Source: an uncultured Flavobacteriales bacterium
GTDB lineage: Bacteria > Bacteroidota > Bacteroidia > Palsa-965
Assembly: GCA_946478675.1 (NCBI GenBank)
Contig: CAMLEF010000299.1
Location: 1-5,876, forward strand
Direction: 5' to 3'
DNA: 5,876 nt
Shown: piece by piece, positions 1 to 5,101 of the stretch
Layout: each line of letters begins with the position of its first letter
Position numbering within the stretch: the first letter of the stretch is position 1
Program-made: the position numbers and the translations under genes
Notes under the pieces: generated by a model
Database searches by the model: none
What the model was told of the DNA's origin: nothing
The model's input: the letters and a program-made list of their open reading frames with translations, nothing else

Positions 1-792
1 CACACGTTCCGCGAGAAACGCATTCTCCGGGTGCACCTGCTCCGTCACGTCGGTAGAAGTACCACCGGCGGAAATGTTCGCTGCGGTTTTCAGGTGGAGC
101 ACCTGTCCGTCGGGCAGCACCGAATCGAGCGTCAGGTTTTTATCGAGCAGAATTTCACGCGTCGCATCGTCGATACGGATCGGGGCGAGCACGTGAAAAT
201 CGGTGTCGCCGCGATCGGGATTCCGGTTCTCCTGGTCGACGAGCTGCTGGATCGTGAGCTTGCCGTCTCCGATCACATGGGCCGGCGTGCGTTTCGCTAC
301 TGCAACAAGTTTGAAATTGACGACGAGAAAACGGTAGTCATCGCCCTGCACATATTCTTCGATGATGACGTCGTTGGAGATCCGTTTCGCCAGCTCGAAA
401 GCGAATGCCGCTTTATCAATCGAAGTAATATTGGTAGTCACGCCACGGCCGTGATTCCCGTTCAGCGGTTTGATAACGACCGGCGGCCGCATTTTCGAAA
501 ACGCTTTCTGCAGCTCTTCTTCGTCGTAAACGATGTAACCGCGCGGCACTGGCAGACCGTTGCTGAGCAGCAGCTGCTTGGTCTCTTCTTTATCGGAAGC
601 GATCTCCATGCCGAGGCCGCTCGTGCGTTCGGTCACAGCCGTACGGATCTTTTTCTGGCGGCAGCCGTAGCCGAGCATCAGCAGCGAGCTGTTGCCGAAG
701 CGACGAAACGGAATGCCGCGGCGTCTCACTTCATCGAGCAGGAAACGGGTGGTCGGGCCGAGATCATCATCAGGAGGTGACACGATATTCAT
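1..792 (-). CDS. cphA: Cyanophycin synthetase-type ATP-grasp protein, 3' end cut off by window edge
   Basis: This gene reads leftward from ATG 792-790 and stays open to base 1, giving 264 codons; the C-terminal part lies outside the window. The protein matches the central ATP-grasp module of cyanophycin synthetase (CphA), which polymerises aspartate and arginine into the storage polymer cyanophycin in the cytoplasm using ATP. Visible family signatures are LGPTT (11-15), RRGIPF (24-29), LGYG (40-43), DKEETK (67-72), the glycine-rich loop KPLNGNHGRGV (108-118), IIEEY (143-147), DYRFLVV (152-158), AHVIGDGK (171-178) and GGTSTDVTEQVHPEN (243-257). In classical CphA these follow an N-terminal domain of about 160 residues, but here only about ten residues precede LGPTT. 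The antiporter stop lies only 217 bases upstream, so that domain does not fit. The start is supported by AGG about 12 bases upstream (807-805). The expected C-terminal Mur-ligase-like domain is not visible. A CphA-like peptide ligase with another product is possible; the ATP-grasp family assignment is firm. Confidence 0.88.
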   Translation of the reverse strand, partial: MNIVSPPDDDLGPTTRFLLDEVRRRGIPFRRFGNSSLLMLGYGCRQKKIRTAVTERTSGLGMEIASDKEETKQLLLSNGLPVPRGYIVYDEEELQKAFSKMRPPVVIKPLNGNHGRGVTTNITSIDKAAFAFELAKRISNDVIIEEYVQGDDYRFLVVNFKLVAVAKRTPAHVIGDGKLTIQQLVDQENRNPDRGDTDFHVLAPIRIDDATREILLDKNLTLDSVLPDGQVLHLKTAANISAGGTSTDVTEQVHPENAFLAERV

Positions 793-927
793 ACACGTTT
801 TTTTCCTGCGAAAAGCAAAACGCGTACCGCTGTGCTTACGAATGAAAAGCGTTGAAAAAGCGTAACGATAACGGCAAACGCAGGACAGTTCGTAGAATTC
901 CCGCCCCGTTTTTATATAGAAAGGTTC

Positions 928-997
928 GCCACGAATTGCACGGATTACACGGATTTTTTCAGGAACGCAAATCCGTGTAATTCGCGAAATCCGCGGC
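928..997. repeat. Imperfect palindrome, 29-base arms, 12-base loop
   Basis: The arms 928-956 and 969-997 are reverse complements at 24 of 29 positions. They include a perfect 13-base core, ATTACACGGATTT at 944-956 paired with 969-981. Four of the five mismatches are A/G transitions, several of which could become G-U pairs in RNA. The palindrome sits between the antiporter stop and the cphA start, with 11 bases between its end and that stop. No clear U-run follows on either strand, so it does not look like a standard intrinsic terminator. It resembles short palindromic intergenic repeats that are dispersed in some bacterial genomes, but copy number cannot be judged here. It could be a transcript-end or mRNA-stabilising hairpin, or a non-autonomous repeat element. 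Confidence 0.8.
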
Positions 998-1008
998 AAG
1001 AAAATTTT

Positions 1009-2274
1009 TCAGGATTGCGGCAGCGGTTTCAACTCCACCGCATCACCGACGAACTTCCGCATCAGCGGTCCGCTCACGAGGCTTGTCACCAGCGCCATGA
1101 TGATCAGCGCAACGAGCATTTTGTTGTCGATGAGCCCCGCATCGTGCGCGATCGTTCCGAGAATAATTTCCATCACGCCGCGCGCATTCAGGCCGAAACC
1201 GACAGCGAGCGCTTCTTTGCGTTTGAAGCCGCCCATCCAGGCGCCGAGACTTCCGCCGAGCACTTTGCAAACGACAGCAAGGAAGAGCACGATCAGCACC
1301 AGCGTGAAATCGAAATTCTGCACGAAGTTTACTTTCAGCCCGATTGAAACGAAGAACAGCGGCGCAAAAATATTCATGACGAACTGGTGAATGATCTCGC
1401 GCGCCTGTTCGCGGAGATGTACGGAATCACCAATGGCAATGCCCATGATGAACGCACCGAGGATCGCATGCAGCCCGATCGATTCCGTAAATGCCGCGCC
1501 GAGAAATCCGAGCCCAAGACAAAGCGAAAGCACGCCGCCCGGCCACGACAATTTTTTCTGCACCCACGGCAGCACTTTATTGATGAGCCGCTTGCCAATG
1601 ATGAGCATGAACAATCCAAAGCCGAGGATCGATCCTGCCGCCTGCCAGATGTTGACGATCTCCGCTTTATTGCCGACACCCGCCATGCTCAGCACGAGCG
1701 AAAACGTGAGCCAGCCGATGAGATCATCGAACACCGCAGCCGCCATGATCGTCATGCCGACTTTCGTTTTGTAAAGATTCAAATCCATCAGGATGCGCGC
1801 GATCACCGGCAATGCGGACACTGCCATTGCAATTCCGAAGAACAGCGCATACGCCAGCTTCGGATTATTGCCCATCACGAAGAACTGCGGCATGTACCAC
1901 ACGGTGAGGAAGCCGAGACCAAAAGGAATGAGCATGCTGGTGAGGCTCGTCACAATCGCCGTGCGGCCCTGCTTGAGCACGATCTGCAATTGCACTTCAA
2001 GTCCTGCGACGAACAGCAGCATCACTACGGCGAGCTGCGTAATGCCGTCGAGTGCGATGCGCGCGGACGTTCCTGTTTGCGGAAATACCTGCGAGAAAAC
2101 GTCCGGATAGAAATAACCGAACACCGTCGGGCCGAGCAGGATGCCGACGAAAATTTCGCCGAGTACGATGGGAAGTTTCAGCTTTTTGCCCAGCTCAGCG
2201 AACAGGCGCGAGAGGATCAGCATGGCGCCGATCGCTGCGAAAAGAATGATAAAGTCGTGGCTGGTCAGCTTCAT
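1009..2274 (-). CDS. Cation/proton antiporter, CPA2 family (NapA/KefB-like membrane domain)
   Basis: This 421-residue, very hydrophobic inner-membrane protein probably exchanges Na+ or K+ for H+ and so helps control internal pH and ion balance. It has about twelve membrane segments. Family signatures include LPIVLGEIFVGILLGPTVFG (34-53), the unwound-helix segment SALPVIARIL (153-162), AAVFDDLIGW (179-188) with the acidic pair D183-D184, GLHAILGAFIMG (267-278), K337 in VCKVLGG, and NARGVMEIILG (363-373). In NapA-type antiporters an Asp pair and a later Lys of this kind lie in the ion-binding site, which suggests an electrogenic Na+/H+ type, by family analogy only. The protein ends soon after the last helix and lacks the C-terminal RCK/TrkA-N domain of KefB and KefC. 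Its ATG lies inside the stop of the upstream universal stress protein gene (ATGA overlap), pointing to one operon with translational coupling. The transported ion is not decidable from sequence. Confidence 0.93.
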   Translation of the reverse strand: MKLTSHDFIILFAAIGAMLILSRLFAELGKKLKLPIVLGEIFVGILLGPTVFGYFYPDVFSQVFPQTGTSARIALDGITQLAVVMLLFVAGLEVQLQIVLKQGRTAIVTSLTSMLIPFGLGFLTVWYMPQFFVMGNNPKLAYALFFGIAMAVSALPVIARILMDLNLYKTKVGMTIMAAAVFDDLIGWLTFSLVLSMAGVGNKAEIVNIWQAAGSILGFGLFMLIIGKRLINKVLPWVQKKLSWPGGVLSLCLGLGFLGAAFTESIGLHAILGAFIMGIAIGDSVHLREQAREIIHQFVMNIFAPLFFVSIGLKVNFVQNFDFTLVLIVLFLAVVCKVLGGSLGAWMGGFKRKEALAVGFGLNARGVMEIILGTIAHDAGLIDNKMLVALIIMALVTSLVSGPLMRKFVGDAVELKPLPQS

Positions 2275-3158
2275 TTTCCCTGCGCACGCGAGTGAACGAC
2301 AAGAACGTTGCAGGGCATGTCTTCGAGAATGTATTCCATCCCGTGCGGGAAAATGCGATCGATGATGCCGTATTTCACATCGGGTGAATTGATGGCGAGC
2401 AGGTCAGCTTTTTTCGTTTCCGCATACTGGCGGATCGCGTAGCCGGGCTTGCCTTTGATGGATTTTTCCGAGATGCTCATGCCTTCCGCAAGACGACAAT
2501 TCTGCACCATGCGATGCACCTTGTCGAGGCTGCCTTCCTGGATCTCTTTCTTCAAACGGCTGGCTTCGTTCACGGTGCTGTCGCTGGCAACGGTCATCGC
2601 AAATCCTTCCTGCGTGACTTCCGTGGCAACGATGACCTCTTTGCAGTCGAGGCGGCTTCCGAAATAGACGGCGGTGTTCAGCGTGTGCACGGTCTTCGGA
2701 TTTTCGACGCCGTTGACCATGATGCGGCGGAACGAGCTGCCTTCTTTTTTCGGGGAGGTCAGCATCAACACCGAGCATTTCGCTTTGCGGCTGATCTTGC
2801 GCGCCACGGAGCCGAGGTAATAGCGGAGCATGTTCTCCTTCTGCAGCGCGCCGATGATGAGCAGGTCGACGATGTTCAGCTTGCAGAGCTCGAGCAGCGT
2901 CTGCACCGGTTCGCCGTCGTGCCAGATCATGCGTACTTTTTTCTCGTCGATGCCGGTGTTGCGGAAGGCGTCGTCGAGGAGGGCTTCTTTGGTGCGGGTG
3001 CGCTCGCCGATATGCATGAGCACCAGCTGCGCGCCAAATGCTTTTGCAAAACGCTGCGCCTCGCCGAGCAGGTCTTCGAGCCGCGGGGAAAAGGCAATCG
3101 CCACGCCGATCGTTTCGAACGGCCAGGACGGACGGCCCTTGAGTTTGCTGTAATCCAT
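2271..3158 (-). CDS. Tandem universal stress protein (two UspA domains)
   Basis: This is a cytoplasmic protein of 295 residues from ATG 3158-3156, with two Usp domains in tandem, roughly residues 14-133 and 144-290. Domain 1 has the usual beta-strand start FETIGVAIAFS, QLVLMHIGE, VDLLIIGAL, and YYLGSVARKISRKAKCSVLM. Domain 2 ends ILEDMPCNVLVVHS. In domain 1 the nucleotide-binding pattern G-2x-G-9x-G-S/T is partly kept: G103, G116 and S117 are present but the second glycine is Q106. Domain 2 has no recognisable version, so at most one ATP site is likely. An upstream ATG at 3227 would add 23 residues rich in proline and unlike any Usp start, so 3158 is preferred, although neither start has a clear ribosome binding site. 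The gene overlaps the antiporter start by four bases. Stress proteins often accompany transporters and may regulate them, which is the likely role here by inference. Confidence 0.88.
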   Translation of the reverse strand: MDYSKLKGRPSWPFETIGVAIAFSPRLEDLLGEAQRFAKAFGAQLVLMHIGERTRTKEALLDDAFRNTGIDEKKVRMIWHDGEPVQTLLELCKLNIVDLLIIGALQKENMLRYYLGSVARKISRKAKCSVLMLTSPKKEGSSFRRIMVNGVENPKTVHTLNTAVYFGSRLDCKEVIVATEVTQEGFAMTVASDSTVNEASRLKKEIQEGSLDKVHRMVQNCRLAEGMSISEKSIKGKPGYAIRQYAETKKADLLAINSPDVKYGIIDRIFPHGMEYILEDMPCNVLVVHSRAQGK

Positions 3159-3289
3159 TCGGGAATAGCGGATGTTACAGGGTAAATTTAGGAAGAGGTT
3201 CCCTTCGAATCCCGGCGGCGGCAACATTTAATACAAGCCCAATCTCCCTGAAATCCGGGCCTTGTCAATCTATCGTATATTGTGGCAGT
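3159..3289. promoter_or_regulatory. Divergent intergenic region between usp operon and desaturase
   Basis: This 131-base spacer separates two divergent transcription units, so it must hold both promoters. On the minus strand there is TTGACA (3270-3265) without a convincing -10 box at 17 bases, and TAAATTTA (3190-3183), a near match to the Bacteroidota -7 element TAnnTTTG. On the plus strand TATATT (3276-3281) lies only eight bases before the desaturase ATG, which would leave almost no leader. None of these is strong enough to define a transcription start. Confidence 0.4.
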
Positions 3290-4018
3290 ATGTGGATTTT
3301 AACCTTCTTCATCGGGCACTGGTTCCTTTCCCTATTCTGCCAGACGTTCTTCCTTCACCGTTACTCGTCGCATAAAATGTTTTCGATGAGCAAAGGCTGG
3401 GAACGTTTCTTCTACCTGTTCACGTTTCTCACGCAGGGTTCTTCGTTCCTGAATCCCCGCGCGTATGCAATCATGCACCGCATGCACCACGCGTACAGCG
3501 ACACGGAAAAAGATCCGCACTCGCCGCATTTCATCCAGGACGTGTGGGGGCTGATGATGAAAACGAAACGCATCTACCAGGATTTCGTGCGTTATAAAAC
3601 CGAACCGGAGCCGGCCTTCAAAGGTCATTACCCGACCTGGCCCCTGCTCGACCGCATCAGCGACAGCTGGATCGTGCGCATCTCGTTCGGCGTGCTGTAT
3701 TTCCTCTTCTATTATTTCTTCGCGACGGAATGGTGGATGTTCCTGCTGCTGCCGGTGCATTTCCTCATCGGGCCGATCCAGGGCGCAATCGTCAACTGGT
3801 GCGGGCACAAGTACGGCTACGCCAATTACAACAACCACGACCATTCGAAGAATTCGCTGCCGGTCGATTTCCTGCTGATGGGAGAGCTGATGCAGAACAA
3901 CCATCACAAAAGCCCGAACAGTCCCAACTTCGCCCGCAAATGGTTCGAGATCGATCCGACCTGGCCGGTGATGCGGGTGATGAATAGTGTTGGAATTATC
4001 AGGCTGCGGAAGCAGTAA
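3290..4018 (+). CDS. Membrane acyl-CoA / fatty acid desaturase
   Basis: This 242-residue integral-membrane di-iron desaturase probably inserts a cis double bond into the acyl chain of acyl-CoA or a membrane lipid, using O2 and an electron donor. Histidine clusters occur in the expected order: HRYSSH (23-28), HRMHH (63-67), NWCGHKYG (169-176) with H173, NNHDHSKN (181-188), and QNNHH (202-206). The DTEKDPHSP stretch (71-79) after the second box is typical of the stearoyl-CoA desaturase-like family. The last box has Gln where many relatives have His (HxxHH), a variant I recall from short bacterial members. Hydrophobic segments lie near 2-22, 38-55, 128-145 and 148-168. The start is chosen because the protein opens directly with a membrane helix, as in its relatives; there is no clear Shine-Dalgarno. 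No fused cytochrome b5 or ferredoxin domain is present. It opens a co-directional set with a DUF1295 protein and a cyclopropane-synthase-type methyltransferase, supporting a role in lipid modification. Regiospecificity is unknown. Confidence 0.92.
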   Translation: MWILTFFIGHWFLSLFCQTFFLHRYSSHKMFSMSKGWERFFYLFTFLTQGSSFLNPRAYAIMHRMHHAYSDTEKDPHSPHFIQDVWGLMMKTKRIYQDFVRYKTEPEPAFKGHYPTWPLLDRISDSWIVRISFGVLYFLFYYFFATEWWMFLLLPVHFLIGPIQGAIVNWCGHKYGYANYNNHDHSKNSLPVDFLLMGELMQNNHHKSPNSPNFARKWFEIDPTWPVMRVMNSVGIIRLRKQ

Positions 4019-4024
4019 AAAAAG

Positions 4025-4100
4025 GGGCATTCGGACATTCGGAAAAACCGGCACTTCTCCTGGATAACGAATGACCGACTTACCGAATGACCGAATGACC
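4025..4100. repeat. Inverted repeat of short CATTCGG / CCGAATG tandem units
   Basis: The arms 4025-4042 and 4083-4100 are reverse complements at 16 of 18 positions, with a 40-base loop. The left arm holds two CATTCGG units. The right side holds three copies of CGAATGACC, at 4068-4076, 4084-4092 and 4092-4100, the last two sharing one base. It starts seven bases after the desaturase stop, preceded by a run of seven A. It could end or attenuate transcription before the DUF1295 gene or act as a stabilising hairpin; no U-run follows the right arm closely. Confidence 0.75.
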
Positions 4101-4106
4101 ATTTAA

Positions 4107-4114
4107 TAGTTTTG
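4107..4114 (+). promoter_or_regulatory. Candidate Bacteroidota -7 promoter element TAGTTTTG
   Basis: TAGTTTTG is an exact match to the Bacteroidota housekeeping -7 consensus TAnnTTTG and lies 18 bases before the DUF1295 start codon, implying a leader of roughly 10-15 bases. The matching -33 TTTG is not found at the expected distance; that position falls in the right arm of the CCGAATG repeat. Eight-base matches with two free positions occur by chance, so this is only a candidate. Confidence 0.35.
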
Positions 4115-4132
4115 ACGGAATAAACCTTTACC

Positions 4133-4924
4133 ATGAACCCATTCATTGAAATTCCCTTAGTCGCCTTCGCCTGCTGCTCGTTCATCATGATCCTGATCTG
4201 GATCTGGGCGTGGCGGATCAGGAACGCCGGTGTCGTCGACATTTTCTGGGCGTTCAATTTTACGGTGATCGCTGCGGTGATTTACCTGATGGCGACGGGA
4301 TATGACGCGCGGAAAGAAGTGGTTTGCCTGCTCGCAGGATTGTGGAGCATTCGCCTGGGCATTTACCTGCTCATCCGCGTGGGCTCGCACCTGAAGGAAG
4401 AAGAAGGCCGTTACAAGCAGCTGCGGCAGGAATGGGGACCGAACCCGGACCGCACGTTCTTCTTCTTTTTCCAGGCGCAGGCGCTTTCGAATATTTTTCT
4501 CGCAACGCCGTTCTTCATCATCGCGATGAACCCGGAGCCGAAACTTTCACTGATCGAAATGATCGGCGCGGGAATGTGGCTGATCGCAATCATCGGCGAA
4601 GGACTTTCCGACTGGCAGCTGAAGCAATTCAAGAAAAACCCGGCAAACAAAGGCAAGGTTTGCGATAAAGGATTGTGGAGCTGGTCGCGGCACCCGAACT
4701 ATTTTTTCCAGTTCATGATCTGGGTGTCGGTGTTCCTCTTCGCGCTCGGCAGTCCGTGGGGATGGCTGGCGATCGTTTGCCCGGTCACGATCTTCTACCT
4801 CATCTGGAAAGTCACCGGCATCCCGATGACCGAAGAGCAGTCCGTCCGTTCGAAAGGCGACGCGTATCGTGATTACCAGAAGCGCGTGAGTGTCTTCGTG
4901 CCGCTTCCGCCGAAGAAGAAGTAG
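4133..4924 (+). CDS. DUF1295 membrane protein (steroid 5-alpha-reductase-like fold)
   Basis: This 263-residue inner-membrane protein belongs to the DUF1295 family, related to steroid 5-alpha-reductases and isoprenylcysteine carboxyl methyltransferase-type membrane enzymes. About seven hydrophobic segments are visible, near 8-27, 33-54, 62-82, 116-133, 139-157, 190-206 and 208-226. Family signatures are VVDIFWAF (34-41), LWSIRLGIYL (70-79), SDWQLKQF (159-166), KGLWSWSRHPNYF (179-191), and the C-terminal GIPMTEEQ (229-236) followed by AYRDYQKRVSVFVPLPPK (244-261). The RHPNY and Y-x-x-Y parts correspond to the conserved cofactor-binding end of the wider family, which suggests an NADPH-dependent reductase of a lipid, but the substrate is unknown. 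The gene lies between a desaturase and a cyclopropane-synthase-type methyltransferase, and I recall DUF1295 genes beside such methyltransferases in several phyla, so a shared lipid pathway is inferred. The ATG is preceded by an A/T-rich leader without a Shine-Dalgarno. Confidence 0.88.
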   Translation: MNPFIEIPLVAFACCSFIMILIWIWAWRIRNAGVVDIFWAFNFTVIAAVIYLMATGYDARKEVVCLLAGLWSIRLGIYLLIRVGSHLKEEEGRYKQLRQEWGPNPDRTFFFFFQAQALSNIFLATPFFIIAMNPEPKLSLIEMIGAGMWLIAIIGEGLSDWQLKQFKKNPANKGKVCDKGLWSWSRHPNYFFQFMIWVSVFLFALGSPWGWLAIVCPVTIFYLIWKVTGIPMTEEQSVRSKGDAYRDYQKRVSVFVPLPPKKK

Positions 4925-5087
4925 TTGAAGAGTTGGTAGGGTTGGTAAAGTTGGTTGGGTTAGTAAGTGGTTTGTCCTTTATCGAATCAAGAATCACAAC
5001 GATCCGCCTGCAATACGTCCCTGATAGCATTCAACCTAACCAACTCAACCAACCTTACCAACTCAACCAACCCAACCAACCAGCCAC
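4924..5087. repeat. Large inverted repeat of GTTGG / CCAAC tandem units
   Basis: Directly after the DUF1295 stop, the plus strand carries a GT-rich array of about 45 bases (4924-4969) built on GTTGG/GTTGGT units. After about 60 ordinary bases comes a CA-rich array (5032-5087) built on CCAAC. The left array aligns to the reverse complement of the right array along about 40 bases with a few mismatches and one gap, so a long hairpin is possible. Within the right array, 5040-5057 and 5058-5075 are an 18-base tandem duplication (16 of 18 identical). Short ORFs crossing it give Leu/Val- or Asn/Pro/Gln-rich nonsense and are not genes. Confidence 0.8.
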
Positions 5088-5101
5088 CGAATTCCCATTC
5101 C

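Noticed and set aside
31..780. Plus-strand open frame of 249 codons
   Set aside because: It is antisense to the CphA-like gene, whose minus-strand translation shows clear ATP-grasp motifs; the plus-strand product has no recognisable motif.
1387..2295. Plus-strand open frame of 302 codons, rich in His, Arg and Glu
   Set aside because: It is the mirror of the antiporter gene; a charged composition of this kind is what results from reading a hydrophobic membrane gene on the opposite strand.
2514..3185. Plus-strand open frame of 223 codons
   Set aside because: It is antisense to the universal stress protein gene, with no motifs, and it is less plausible than the Usp reading.
3159..3227. N-terminal extension of the stress protein from ATG 3227
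   Set aside because: The added 23 residues are proline-rich, use codons unlike the rest of the gene and do not resemble a Usp start; it remains an alternative because its upstream bases are A/T-rich.
3262..3281. TTGTCA followed by TATATT as a promoter for the desaturase
   Set aside because: The spacing between the boxes is only eight bases, far from the usual 17.
3332..4102. Minus-strand open frame of 256 codons
   Set aside because: It is antisense to the desaturase, whose histidine boxes fix the real strand; the frame also starts inside the repeat region.
4020..4140. CRISPR-like array from the repeated CGAATGACC units
   Set aside because: Units are nine bases, adjacent or overlapping, without spacers of regular length and without cas genes nearby.
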